DNA from: Bacteroidota bacterium
GTDB lineage: Bacteria; Bacteroidota; Ignavibacteria; Ignavibacteriales; Melioribacteraceae
Direction of reading: 5' to 3'
Length of the DNA: 37,901 bases
Assembly (NCBI GenBank): GCA_023447335.1
Contig: JAEXOD010000204.1
Location: forward strand, 1-37,901
The notes beneath the pieces are model-generated. The model had not been told where the DNA came from and searched no databases. It saw only the letters and a program-made list of their open reading frames with translations. A program made the position numbers and the translations under genes. Positions 1 through 8,984 of this stretch are shown piece by piece; the first letter of the stretch is position 1, and each line of letters begins with the position of its first letter.

Positions 1-1558
1 CTAGTGAAAACAATAATTTACTAAACGGCTGTTTTTTGCTTTCTTCGATTGCGTTAAGTAAATTATTAACACTTTTTTCGCCAAATCTTTCAATACTTAA
101 TAGTAACTCTCTTTTGTCTTTTAGCTCATAAATATCAACAAAGTTTCTAAGTAATCCCATTTCAACAAACAGTTGAATAATAGATTCTCCCAACCCTTCT
201 ATATCCATTGCCCCTCGGGAAGCAAAATGTATAAGTCTGTTAGTAACCTGAGCTTTACACTCAAAATTTTCACAATATATTGCGGCTTCTCCTTCAATAC
301 GAACAAGCTTACTGTTACAAACCGGACAATATTCGGGAGCCACAACCGGTTCCGCACTTTCATCTCTTTTGCTTAAATCCGCCTCAATAATCTTTGGAAT
401 TACATCTCCGCCTTTTTCTATTATTACGGTATCTCCTACATGTAATTCTTTTCTAAGTATTTCGTCATAATTATGAAGCGTTGCCCTGCTAATAGTACTT
501 CCTGCCAAAAATACCGGTTCTAATTCAGCCACCGGTGTTACTGCTCCGGTTCTTCCTACCTGCCATGTAACGGCATTTAATTTCGTTTTTGCTTGTTTTG
601 CTTTAAATTTATAAGCAACAGCCCATCTTGGTGATTTTGCAATACTACCAAGCTCTTGTTGATACTTAATTTCGTTAACTTTTATTACAATACCGTCAAT
701 TTCATATGGCAAGTTATATCGTTCTTCTTCCCAATATCTGCAAAACTCGGTAACTTCATTAATATTTTTACATAGTTTAAAGTTTTTGTTTACTTTAAAA
801 CCTAAGCTTTGCATTAATTTTAAATTTTCAAATTGAGTTGATAATTTAGTTCTATCACTAATAAAATAATATAAAAATAAATCGATCGGACGCTCTGCAA
901 CAAGTTTCGGATCAAGTAACTTTAAACTACCGGAAACACAATTTCTGGGATTCGCAAAAGTTTTTTCTCCCGCTTCTTCTCTTTGTTTATTAAGTTCTTC
1001 AAAAGCTTTAATTTCCATAAAAGCTTCGCCGCGAACTTCAAACTTCGACAAGTCATAATCGGTATTAATATTTTTAATTCTTAACGGTAAACTTTTGATA
1101 GTTTTAATATTATTAGTAATATCTTCGCCGTTAATTCCGTCCCCTCTTGTTGCCGCAATTTTATATAATCCGTTTTCATATCTTATACTCACAGAAGCGC
1201 CGTCAATTTTTAACTCGGCACAATATTCAATATCCAAATTGCTTCCTATTCCCTCTTTTACTCTTCTGTCAAAATCAAACAATTCCCCTTCATTATATGT
1301 ATTTGCCAAGCTTAGCATTGGTACTTCATGGGTTATTGTGGAAAACACATTAGATAAATCACTACCCACTCTTTTAGTCGGACTATCAGGAGTAATAAAC
1401 TGCGGATATTTATCTTCTAATTCTTTTAATTCCGAAAACAACAAATCATAGTCATAATCGCTAATAATAGGCTCGGAAAGCACATAATATTTATAATCGT
1501 ACTCGTTAATAAGTAGCCTTAAATATTCAATTCTATCTTGTGTTTCTTGTAGTGTCAT
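1..1558 (-). CDS. ligA: NAD+-dependent DNA ligase LigA, 3' end cut by window edge
   Basis: Seals nicks in duplex DNA during replication and repair, using NAD+ to adenylate its active-site lysine. The reading frame stays open from ATG at 1558 to the left edge, giving about 519 N-terminal residues; family members are about 670, so the last part of the HhH region and the BRCT domain lie outside. Visible are the N-terminal Ia domain with a Tyr-rich YDYKYYVLSEP stretch, the adenylation motif AELKIDGASV (catalytic Lys about 117), the GRTGAVTPVAELEPV segment opening the OB fold, and a four-cysteine zinc finger (CPVC ... CENFEC) followed by the start of the HhH domain. Its start lies 26 bp inside the end of the upstream rodZ gene, so the two are probably translationally coupled. 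Identification is secure from these motifs. Confidence 0.96.
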   Translation of the reverse strand, partial: MTLQETQDRIEYLRLLINEYDYKYYVLSEPIISDYDYDLLFSELKELEDKYPQFITPDSPTKRVGSDLSNVFSTITHEVPMLSLANTYNEGELFDFDRRVKEGIGSNLDIEYCAELKIDGASVSIRYENGLYKIAATRGDGINGEDITNNIKTIKSLPLRIKNINTDYDLSKFEVRGEAFMEIKAFEELNKQREEAGEKTFANPRNCVSGSLKLLDPKLVAERPIDLFLYYFISDRTKLSTQFENLKLMQSLGFKVNKNFKLCKNINEVTEFCRYWEEERYNLPYEIDGIVIKVNEIKYQQELGSIAKSPRWAVAYKFKAKQAKTKLNAVTWQVGRTGAVTPVAELEPVFLAGSTISRATLHNYDEILRKELHVGDTVIIEKGGDVIPKIIEADLSKRDESAEPVVAPEYCPVCNSKLVRIEGEAAIYCENFECKAQVTNRLIHFASRGAMDIEGLGESIIQLFVEMGLLRNFVDIYELKDKRELLLSIERFGEKSVNNLLNAIEESKKQPFSKLLFSL

Positions 1559-2429
1559 TTTTTTTAGTGCTCTTTAAAGGTGCTATTTCATTTATACCGG
1601 ACGGATCAATCCTGATGTTTTTAACTTTAGCTTGCTTACCCGGTAAATTTATTTTCACATTATTAAGATAAATTGTCGAACCAAAAGTATTTCCTATATT
1701 CAATTCAATTACCTTTTCCGCTACTATCATGCTATCCTTACCTTTTCGCAAAAAGATTTCAAATAGCTCACCGTTATCTTTTTTAATGCCAAACCATGCT
1801 GATTCTGAAGCAACCAACTTAACATTTAATTTACCGTTATTATATGCAAACGATGAATCTCTTAATTCTTCTTTAACTTTATACCTTTCCTCTTGTTCGT
1901 TTATAACTTCCTCAAACGATTTTTCTACAATAATTTCTTGTTTGTTTCCTCTAACAATTAAAACAATAGCAATAATTAAAGCTACCACAACTGTTAAAAA
2001 GATGTAAATGATAATATTAAAATCCCTCTTCATTTTAGCCGCTTCGCTATCTTTAGATTGATTATAAACTATCCTTTTAATCGGTTGAGGGTTAGAATTC
2101 GTACTATTATTAGTCTCAACAATATTATCTTCTACAATTTCCTCTACCTCTTCAATTTCGGGTTCCGGAGCATTATAATCGATGCCGTTTTTTGCTTTTT
2201 CATATTTATTAATATATTCTGCTTCGTTTAATCCTAATGCCTTCACATAAGATTTTATGAAAGACTTCATATAAACATCTGCAATTATATTATAATTAGC
2301 ATCTTCAATAGCTTGCAAATACCTTTTTTCGATTCTGGTTTTTTCATGCAAGCTTTTTATCGTAAAACCTTCATTCTCTCTTAACTTTTTCAGTTCATCC
2401 GCAAAAGCACGTAAAAACTCGTTAGCCAT
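1533..2429 (-). CDS. rodZ: RodZ-like cytoskeletal protein (HTH, TM, DUF4115)
   Basis: Probable bitopic inner-membrane protein linking the MreB cytoskeleton to cell-wall elongation. The 298 residues show the RodZ order: an N-terminal HTH_25/Xre-like helix-turn-helix (about residues 5-75, LRENEGFTIKSLHEKTRIEK), an acidic linker, one transmembrane helix (about 137-160, IIIYIFLTVVVALIIAIVLI) and a C-terminal periplasmic DUF4115-like domain containing LVASESAWFGIKKDNG. In RodZ the HTH binds MreB rather than DNA. It sits between rsmB (9-bp gap) and ligA (26-bp overlap), so it is transcribed within a housekeeping operon. A generic membrane-anchored HTH regulator is the alternative, but the domain order favours RodZ. 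Confidence 0.85.
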   Translation of the reverse strand: MANEFLRAFADELKKLRENEGFTIKSLHEKTRIEKRYLQAIEDANYNIIADVYMKSFIKSYVKALGLNEAEYINKYEKAKNGIDYNAPEPEIEEVEEIVEDNIVETNNSTNSNPQPIKRIVYNQSKDSEAAKMKRDFNIIIYIFLTVVVALIIAIVLIVRGNKQEIIVEKSFEEVINEQEERYKVKEELRDSSFAYNNGKLNVKLVASESAWFGIKKDNGELFEIFLRKGKDSMIVAEKVIELNIGNTFGSTIYLNNVKINLPGKQAKVKNIRIDPSGINEIAPLKSTKKNDTTRNTR

Positions 2430-2438
2430 TTTATATAC

Positions 2439-3833
2439 CTAATAAATTCTTTTTATTTTCGCAGAAAATGATCCGTCAATACCGTGAACATTCGGTAATG
2501 CTTGAACAAATCCTTCTTCGGTTACTAATTTTTCGTCTATTATACCTTTGGCACTTTCTAATACATAGCCCTTATTTTCAAATAAGAACTTATTTACAAT
2601 TTCATTGTTTTCTTCAGGTTCTATAGTACAAGTACTATATACTAAATATCCTCCCGGTTTAAGTAATAAAGCTCCTTTTTCCAACAATTTATATTGAAGC
2701 TCCGTAAGCTTCTTTAAATCCATCAACTCTCTTTTCCATTTTAAATCGGGTTTTTTTGTTAACGTCCCCAATCCGCTACAAGGTGCATCTAGTAATACCT
2801 TATCAAACAATTCATTACTTTCATATTCTAAAGCATCTATTTCAATAAACTTAACATTATTAACTTTTAATCTTCCTAAGTTTTTTTGAAGTATCTTTAT
2901 TCTGCTTTCGTATTTATCTAAAGCAACTATTTCTCCTTTATTTTCCATTTTTGCAGCCATATAAGCAGTTTTTCCGCCCGGAGCCGAACATAAATCAAGA
3001 ACTCTTTCTTCAGGTTTTACATCTAACAAATTAACGGGAATTCCTGTGCTTTCATCTTGAATACTAAAATATCCTTTAGAAAAATACTCCCAATCTGCAA
3101 TATTAGATAAATTTGCCATCCGTAAAAAATCATTTAAATAAAGTCCGTCCTTATATTTAAGTTCAACTTTATCAAGTAAACTTTTTAATTCTTCTTTGTT
3201 GCAAACTAAAGTATTTACACGCAAATTTAAAGTTGGTTTATTATTGTTAGAAATTAATAATTGTTCTGTAAATTCCTGACCGTACCTATTTAACCAACGC
3301 TTAACTAACCAAACAGGATGTGAATAGTAAACCGAAAAATAAGCCAATACATCTTCATTCGGGTCGGGATACCTGATAGATTCTTTACTTCGAATTATAT
3401 TTCGTAAAATAGCGTTTGTTAAATCTGCTGCTTTTTGACCTTGTGCCTTTTTAATAAACTCCACTGCTTCATTAACGGCAGCATAATCAGGAATTTTTTC
3501 TAAAAACAAAATTTGATAAAGAGCAACACGAAGTGCATTTTTAATATTAGGTATAGCTTTTGAAAACTGTCCTTTATAAAATCCGTTTAGAACCCAATCA
3601 ATTCGGTTTAACATACGCATTACACCGTGAACAAGCTCAAATAATAAAGCTTTATCAACACCGCTAAAATCTGATTGTTTTATTTCCGTATCTAAAAGCT
3701 TGTCTAAATAAGCATCGGTTCTATCAATTCTGTTTAATATTTTTACCGCTAATCCTCTAACTCCGGTAAACAAAGGTGCTTCTTCTTTTTTTATTTCTTC
3801 TTCCATATTCTCGTATTTTTCCGTATAAAACAA
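2439..3833 (-). CDS. rsmB: 16S rRNA (cytosine-967-C5)-methyltransferase RsmB
   Basis: Methylates C967 of 16S rRNA with S-adenosylmethionine. The 464-residue protein has an N-terminal NusB-like RNA-binding domain (about 25-155) and a C-terminal Rossmann methyltransferase domain. Diagnostic motifs are the SAM loop LDLCSAPGGKTAYMA (from about 279), DAPCSGLGT with Cys352, and YSTCTIEPEEN with the catalytic Cys402. These two cysteines define the RsmB/Nop2 m5C class. An internal Met at residue 10 (MEEEIKKEE) is an alternative start. It lies 47 bp downstream of the M28 peptidase gene and 9 bp upstream of rodZ. The length matches the family and nothing looks broken. Confidence 0.94.
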   Translation of the reverse strand: MFYTEKYENMEEEIKKEEAPLFTGVRGLAVKILNRIDRTDAYLDKLLDTEIKQSDFSGVDKALLFELVHGVMRMLNRIDWVLNGFYKGQFSKAIPNIKNALRVALYQILFLEKIPDYAAVNEAVEFIKKAQGQKAADLTNAILRNIIRSKESIRYPDPNEDVLAYFSVYYSHPVWLVKRWLNRYGQEFTEQLLISNNNKPTLNLRVNTLVCNKEELKSLLDKVELKYKDGLYLNDFLRMANLSNIADWEYFSKGYFSIQDESTGIPVNLLDVKPEERVLDLCSAPGGKTAYMAAKMENKGEIVALDKYESRIKILQKNLGRLKVNNVKFIEIDALEYESNELFDKVLLDAPCSGLGTLTKKPDLKWKRELMDLKKLTELQYKLLEKGALLLKPGGYLVYSTCTIEPEENNEIVNKFLFENKGYVLESAKGIIDEKLVTEEGFVQALPNVHGIDGSFSAKIKRIY

Positions 3834-3880
3834 ACTTTAAAGATAAAAATTTATTTTGTTATATGCATTATTTTAAATAA

Positions 3881-5395
3881 TTATTTAATTAATACCATTT
3901 GTTTGGTTGCACTAAAGGTAATTTTATTCGTATTTAACTCATTAACAGTAAGTCTATAAAAATAAATTCCGCTAGCAATATTTTTATTTGAATTTGTTGA
4001 ATTAAATATTGCCTCATAACTTCCCGCATTCTTAAACTCGTTCACTATCTCTGTAATTTCATTACCCAAAGCGTCAAACACTTTTAGGCTAACAAATCCA
4101 TCAATCGGAATAGAATATTTTATATTTGTTACCGGATTAAACGGGTTAGGATAGTTTTGTTCCAATTTATAAGTATAAACAGGTGTAAAATTTATAGTTA
4201 TTGGTCCATAAACCACATTTTCACCCTCGTAATCAGTTTGTATTAATCTGTAGTAGTTCTCACCATAAGTCGGATTTATATCCGTGTAATAATACCTACT
4301 ATATTCAGCGCTTGTACCTTTACCTGTAACAAATCCGATACTAGACCAGTTTTCGCCGTTTGATGATTTCTGAATTTCAAATCCTCTGTTATTTGTTTCG
4401 GTAGCAGTTACCCATTCCAATTTAACAATATTATTTTCAACAAGGGCATTAAAAGCGACTAATTGAACCGGAACAATTGAGTTAATTTTCACATATTGTG
4501 ATAATAACCCGATTAAAAGTTTGCTGCACTTTGTAAAATAAGGAATATTAAAATATTCTATCTTATCATTAGTAGTGTGATAGTATGAATTAAAATCTGA
4601 ACCGTAATAGTCTTCTATCAGTAAAACCGCACCATAATTCTTATTCCAAAACGGTGAATGATCGCTGGCTGTTGAACCCGGATTATAAATTTGCGAATTT
4701 AATCCTAATGAATAATTGGTATTAAAACTTTTCATATCATTTGCAATTGTAACGGAATTAGCAACACTTTTAGTATGAATATTAATTTTCCCGTCATTAT
4801 TGTTATCCCATGCTATCATATCAGCATTTAATACTCCTAATATTTGCTCATTGTTGTTTCTGGCTTGAGTAGCGTAATAATTACTTCCGACCAATCCTTG
4901 TTCCTCTTCATCAAATAAAATATAAACAATTGTATAAAGAGTATTATATTGAGATAAAATCCTCGCAGCTTCAATAACGGCAGCACAACCGCTTGCATTG
5001 TCATCTGCACCGGGGGCGAGACTTCCTGAAGGCATATTATCGTAATGAGCACAAATTATATACTTTTGTTCCGGATATACCGTGCCTTGTTGTACCCCAT
5101 ACACGTTTCTTCCGGTTGAACTAAAATTTTGATCAAATGCATCAATTCCGTAACTTTCAAGTTTTTGTTTTAAATAATTTGCTGCTACGTTATTTGTTGT
5201 CGAATTTTTATACCTTGAGGAAATAGTATAGTTCGATCCTCCGATCGTAACTCCGTTAACACCGGATAATTCTTTTACATATTTCATTAAACTATCAGTA
5301 TTAACAGAACCTAAAACTTGATTTACATAAAAATCGTCTTGGGCATAAATTTGAAGACTGAAAAGAACAGATAAAAGAAGTAGAATTTTTTTCAT
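3881..5395 (-). CDS. Secreted M28 family aminopeptidase with T9SS sorting domain
   Basis: Zinc metallo-peptidase expected to act outside the cell on peptides. The 504 residues start with a signal peptide (MKKILLLLSVLFSLQIYAQ). The M28 core follows, with all five metal ligands visible: His117 (CAHYDN), Asp131 (GADDNASG), the Glu pair at 163-165 (FDEEEQGLVG), Asp192 (LNADMIAWD) and His246 (SDHSPFW). Residues about 308-400 form a beta-rich module (VPVQLVAFNALVENNIVKLEW) that recurs in the endonuclease at 33227. The C-terminus (about 410-504) is a type A T9SS sorting domain with QNYPNPFNPVTNIKYSIP and the final ASGIYFYRL block. T9SS cargo crosses the outer membrane and is then released or anchored. 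It stands alone, with gaps of 108 bp upstream and 47 bp downstream. Confidence 0.92.
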   Translation of the reverse strand: MKKILLLLSVLFSLQIYAQDDFYVNQVLGSVNTDSLMKYVKELSGVNGVTIGGSNYTISSRYKNSTTNNVAANYLKQKLESYGIDAFDQNFSSTGRNVYGVQQGTVYPEQKYIICAHYDNMPSGSLAPGADDNASGCAAVIEAARILSQYNTLYTIVYILFDEEEQGLVGSNYYATQARNNNEQILGVLNADMIAWDNNNDGKINIHTKSVANSVTIANDMKSFNTNYSLGLNSQIYNPGSTASDHSPFWNKNYGAVLLIEDYYGSDFNSYYHTTNDKIEYFNIPYFTKCSKLLIGLLSQYVKINSIVPVQLVAFNALVENNIVKLEWVTATETNNRGFEIQKSSNGENWSSIGFVTGKGTSAEYSRYYYTDINPTYGENYYRLIQTDYEGENVVYGPITINFTPVYTYKLEQNYPNPFNPVTNIKYSIPIDGFVSLKVFDALGNEITEIVNEFKNAGSYEAIFNSTNSNKNIASGIYFYRLTVNELNTNKITFSATKQMVLIK

Positions 5396-5503
5396 AATTG
5401 CACTTAATAATAATGAATAATATTTATTATAAATTTAATGCTTAAAATATTAATTTGCAATAATTTACAACAAATTAATTCATATTTACCTTATAATATT
5501 GAA

Positions 5504-6844
5504 TTAACCAAATTTAAGAATGTATTTTTCAACATTAAATTTTTTTGCACAACCGTTATAGTTCATATATCTTATTTTGCCGAAAACGACTCTTTCAAAC
5601 CAAGGTCTATCGTGTACTCCTCCTATTGACCAAGCAATTCCGGTATATCCGTTTGGGTCTCTTCCGTCCAATTGATATTTATCGTTTAAATAAATTGCTA
5701 TTTCCATTGCCACTTCAGGATTATCTGTCCATTCTAATATTTTTTTTGCCCAATACATTCTCATATATCCGTGCATTTTGCCGGTTTTAATCATCTCTTT
5801 TTGGGCAGCATTCCATAGTTTATCTTTTGTATGTGCATGTTCAAATTCTTCTAAAACATAAAGATACTCTCTTTTATCTTTTTCATGTTCTTTTAACGAT
5901 TTTTTAGCCCAATCCGGAAAACCTTCTACGCTATCATAACGTGTATTGTAATAACAGAAGTTATCAGCAAGTTCTCGTCTTATAATTAATTCTTCAAGAA
6001 AAGCTTTTTTGCTTTCAGGGTTAACATTTACTAAACTTGCCAAATATGCTACTTTTTGTGCCGATATTTGCCCGAAATGAAGATATGGTGAAAGTCCCGA
6101 CTGGTAATCTAAAGTCGGATCATTTCTTAATTCTGCATATTTTGCATACTTATTATTTAAGAAATCATTAAATAACGCAACAGCAGCTTTACCACCGGGT
6201 TTTATTGATTCCGCTATTTTTACGTATTTATCCGTTTTGATAACACTATATAAATTTTCCCAATCTATCGTTCTTTTATAGTTATCGATTCCTTCTGTTT
6301 TAATCAATTCGGGAAAATCAGTTAAATAGTCGTTTAATAGTTTTGTTATTTTAGGTCTAATTGTATAGGCGGCAAATTCTTGTTTATCACTTACTTTCCA
6401 TAACGGAACAACATTATGTGCATCCACTTGCATAAAAGGAATATTTATTAAATCAAATACTTCTTTTTTCCATCTGCGCGTTATTTTTAAAGGATTAAAA
6501 TCCGCTATTAATGCCGAGGCTTTAACTTCTTTTAAATATTTCGGAATTTCTTCTTTCGGTGAACCGATAAGAATTACAAATGGAATTCCAAAAAAATCTA
6601 AACGTTCCTTAACTTCCTTTAATCCTTCAATCATAAAATAATAGTGACGAAAACCTGCTCCTATATAAGAATCAACAAGGTTGAAAATTACAACCAACGG
6701 GTTTTTTGTTTCCAATGCAATTTTTTGTGCATAAATTAAAGCCCAGTTATCATCTGCTCTTTGATCTCGCTGCATCCAATAAACAATAGGTCCGTTACCG
6801 ATTGAACCATCTTTTAATATTCTAACTCGTAATTCGTTCATCAA
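5504..6844 (-). CDS. Class II deoxyribodipyrimidine photolyase
   Basis: Light-driven, FAD-dependent repair of cyclobutane pyrimidine dimers in DNA. The 446 residues match class II (eukaryote/archaea-like) photolyases rather than class I PhrB. The N-terminal alpha/beta antenna domain opens with VYWMQRDQRADDNWAL, and the C-terminal FAD domain carries the class II signatures GKMHGYMRMYWAKKILEWT, YQLDGRDPNGYTGIAWSIGG and HDRPWFERVVFGKIRYM. Two Met codons open the frame; the first is used here. The gene lies 3 bp downstream of the EVE-domain gene, so the two almost certainly share one transcript. The length is normal and no catalytic region is missing. Confidence 0.95.
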   Translation of the reverse strand: MMNELRVRILKDGSIGNGPIVYWMQRDQRADDNWALIYAQKIALETKNPLVVIFNLVDSYIGAGFRHYYFMIEGLKEVKERLDFFGIPFVILIGSPKEEIPKYLKEVKASALIADFNPLKITRRWKKEVFDLINIPFMQVDAHNVVPLWKVSDKQEFAAYTIRPKITKLLNDYLTDFPELIKTEGIDNYKRTIDWENLYSVIKTDKYVKIAESIKPGGKAAVALFNDFLNNKYAKYAELRNDPTLDYQSGLSPYLHFGQISAQKVAYLASLVNVNPESKKAFLEELIIRRELADNFCYYNTRYDSVEGFPDWAKKSLKEHEKDKREYLYVLEEFEHAHTKDKLWNAAQKEMIKTGKMHGYMRMYWAKKILEWTDNPEVAMEIAIYLNDKYQLDGRDPNGYTGIAWSIGGVHDRPWFERVVFGKIRYMNYNGCAKKFNVEKYILKFG

Positions 6845-6847
6845 TTT

Positions 6848-7315
6848 TTATTTTCCCATTTTCACTATTTCGTCAAATTCATCTTTATTTACAGGCATAA
6901 CGGATAGTCTATTTCCTCTTTGTACTAATTTCATATCTTTTAGTTTTGGATTTTGTTTTATTTCTTCAAGAGTTACCGGTTTTTTAAGTTTCTTCACAAA
7001 TTTAACATCAACCATAAACCACGTGGGACTATTTGGATCGGCTTTCGGGTCATAATGTTTATTTTCACCGTCAAATTGAGTAAAATCAGGATATCCTTCT
7101 TTTATAACTTCGCAAATGCCGACAACTGCATTTGGTTCTGAATTACTATGATAATACAATACTTTATCACCAATTTTCATCTGATCACGCAAATAATTTC
7201 GTGCTTGATAATTACGAACTCCGTCCCAATATGTCGTACCATTTTCCGCTTTTTCCAAATCATCTATTGAAAACACATCGCTTTCTGATTTAACCAACCA
7301 ATAATTTTTACTCAT
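6848..7315 (-). CDS. EVE domain-containing protein (THYN1-like)
   Basis: A 155-residue stand-alone EVE domain of the PUA-like superfamily, related to the eukaryotic THYN1 protein. The family hallmarks are the opening KNYWLVKSESDVFSIDDLE, then TYWDGVRNYQARNYLRDQMK, GDKVLYYHSNSEPNAVVG and the closing LVQRGNRLSVMPV. EVE domains have an aromatic pocket for modified bases or other nucleic-acid ligands, but the ligand of the bacterial THYN1-like group is not established. The gene is followed after 3 bp by the class II photolyase, so a role tied to damaged or modified DNA is a reasonable guess from context only. It begins 52 bp downstream of the hydrolase gene. Confidence 0.92.
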   Translation of the reverse strand: MSKNYWLVKSESDVFSIDDLEKAENGTTYWDGVRNYQARNYLRDQMKIGDKVLYYHSNSEPNAVVGICEVIKEGYPDFTQFDGENKHYDPKADPNSPTWFMVDVKFVKKLKKPVTLEEIKQNPKLKDMKLVQRGNRLSVMPVNKDEFDEIVKMGK

Positions 7316-7367
7316 TTTCTACTCCGTTTTTAATCTAAACATTATTGTAAATCCAATAATTCAAAAA

Positions 7368-8207
7368 TTACTTTAAATAAGTCTTAAACCAATCAAACCT
7401 CAATCTATCAACTTCGGTTCTGTGTTTCTTCAAAAAATGGTCTCCGTTTTCAAGCATAACGAGTCTAAAATCTCGTTTTAATTCTAACAACTTATAACTA
7501 AGTTCAAGCGGATCTTTTGCCAACACTCGCTCATCATTTGTTCCGTGTATAATTAACATAGGCGTTCTATTAGATGTTTTATCAACAAAATTTATAACCG
7601 ACCTATTCTCTATCATTTGATTAAAATCTTCCAATCCCAAATTATTTTCGCTTAATTCTTTTATTCTGTTAAATAATAACGGAGTATTGACTGCATTACG
7701 TACGTTTGAAATTCCCCCCGAAATTACTGCTGCTTTAAAAATATCCGTTTTAGTAATAGCTAAATAAGTCATCAATCCGCCTCTGCTCCATCCTTCTATA
7801 CCCCAAATATTTTTATTTGCGGCAGGAATTTCATCAGCAATTTCCATAATGTTAAAAACATCATTTAAATCTTTACCGCCAAATTCATCAAACCCTTCAC
7901 CGCCTAAATTTCCTCTATATTGGGGAGCAAAAACCGCATACCCCTTTGAAGCAATTTTTCCGAACATACCCCTTGCATTAAATTCGTCAATTGCTCCGCT
8001 GTTCCCAATTCCTCCGCGACACCAAACAATACAGGGGATGTTGTATTTATTTATAGGATATGCAATATAACCTTTAACCCTTAATCCGTCCGATAAATAA
8101 GTAATTTCTTCAACAATAGTTTCTTCAAAAGCTGAATGTCCCCAACCGCTAATTATCATTTTTTCTTGTATTTTACTTAATTCAATCTTTTTACGTTCTA
8201 ATAACAT
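7368..8207 (-). CDS. Alpha/beta hydrolase, prolyl oligopeptidase (S9-like) family
   Basis: A cytoplasmic serine hydrolase or peptidase of 279 residues without a signal peptide. It contains only the catalytic alpha/beta-hydrolase domain, with no beta-propeller. The nucleophile elbow is GWSRGG, the acid lies in LIIHGTNDERV and the histidine in ENGDHFLKKH. The oxyanion region reads IVWCRGGIGNSGA. This layout suits acyl-peptide hydrolase-like or dienelactone-hydrolase-like enzymes; the substrate cannot be read from the sequence. It heads the minus-strand block and is divergent from the barrel gene at 8343, with 135 bp between them containing a 15-bp palindrome. Confidence 0.85.
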   Translation of the reverse strand: MLLERKKIELSKIQEKMIISGWGHSAFEETIVEEITYLSDGLRVKGYIAYPINKYNIPCIVWCRGGIGNSGAIDEFNARGMFGKIASKGYAVFAPQYRGNLGGEGFDEFGGKDLNDVFNIMEIADEIPAANKNIWGIEGWSRGGLMTYLAITKTDIFKAAVISGGISNVRNAVNTPLLFNRIKELSENNLGLEDFNQMIENRSVINFVDKTSNRTPMLIIHGTNDERVLAKDPLELSYKLLELKRDFRLVMLENGDHFLKKHRTEVDRLRFDWFKTYLK

Positions 8208-8241
8208 TTAAATATTATTCCTAATTATTAATTTTAGTAAT

Positions 8242-8256
8242 GATTTTAATAAAATC
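8242..8256. promoter_or_regulatory. 15-bp perfect palindrome in divergent intergenic region
   Basis: GATTTTAATAAAATC is a perfect inverted repeat of 7-bp arms around one base. It lies 35 bp upstream of the hydrolase start (8207, minus) and 87 bp upstream of the barrel gene (8343, plus). It could be an operator for a dimeric regulator, but the bases are almost all A/T and chance is a serious alternative. No convincing -7/-33 pair is visible here. Confidence 0.25.
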
Positions 8257-8342
8257 TTTTAATATTTTACAATTTATAAATTTTCTTTAGAAGAAACAAT
8301 ATTTATTATTATTTTGTTTAATTTGTAAAATTCGAGTATAAA

Positions 8343-8984
8343 ATGAAAAAAACATTAGTTTTGTTTTTGTTAATACCTATGATCATTTCTGCACAAAAAA
8401 TAGGAATGCTTGCACCCGAAAAGCCATTAGAAAAATTTCCAAATAACCATTGGGGTGTAGATATAATGTTTAGCGAAGGCGGATTTGGATTAGGCACTTT
8501 TTATAGATATCAGTTTAATACTAATATTTTGGGTTTTGTTGATTTTTCAATATCCGAGTCAAAAGACGAAAGAGAAGTTGAATACTACGATTATTATACA
8601 GGTCAAACTTTTACTATAGGCAAAGTAAATCGTGTTTTTGCTCTTCCCGTTAATTTTGGAATACAATATCGCTTGTTCGAAAATGAACTTGAAGAAAACT
8701 TACGCCCGTTTATTACCGCCGGTGTTGGTCCAAATATGATCTTAACCACTCCTTACGACTTAGAATTTTTCGAATCTTTCGGTAAAGCCAAATTAAAATA
8801 TGCTTTAGGAGGATACGTTGGATTTGGAGCTAATTTTGGCTTAAATAAGAAGAATTTAGTAGGATTAAACATTCGATATTACTATACTCACATGTTTGAT
8901 GAGGGAGTTGAAAACTTAAAAGGGAATTTTCGTAAAGATTTTGGTTCGTTTTACATAACTTTAAGCATAGGAAGTATGTTTTGA
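8343..8984 (+). CDS. Small outer-membrane beta-barrel protein, unknown function
   Basis: A 213-residue protein with a signal peptide (MKKTLVLFLLIPMIISAQ) and alternating-residue strands rich in Gly and aromatics, such as GVDIMFSEGGFGLGTFYRYQF and LRPFITAGVGPNM. It ends in a terminal Phe (SFYITLSIGSMF), the usual BAM recognition signature. The size fits an 8- to 10-stranded OmpA/OmpX-like barrel. No specific family is recognised and the function is unknown. Its TGA stop overlaps the TTG start of the DUF2461 gene, which suggests translational coupling. Confidence 0.75.
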   Translation: MKKTLVLFLLIPMIISAQKIGMLAPEKPLEKFPNNHWGVDIMFSEGGFGLGTFYRYQFNTNILGFVDFSISESKDEREVEYYDYYTGQTFTIGKVNRVFALPVNFGIQYRLFENELEENLRPFITAGVGPNMILTTPYDLEFFESFGKAKLKYALGGYVGFGANFGLNKKNLVGLNIRYYYTHMFDEGVENLKGNFRKDFGSFYITLSIGSMF

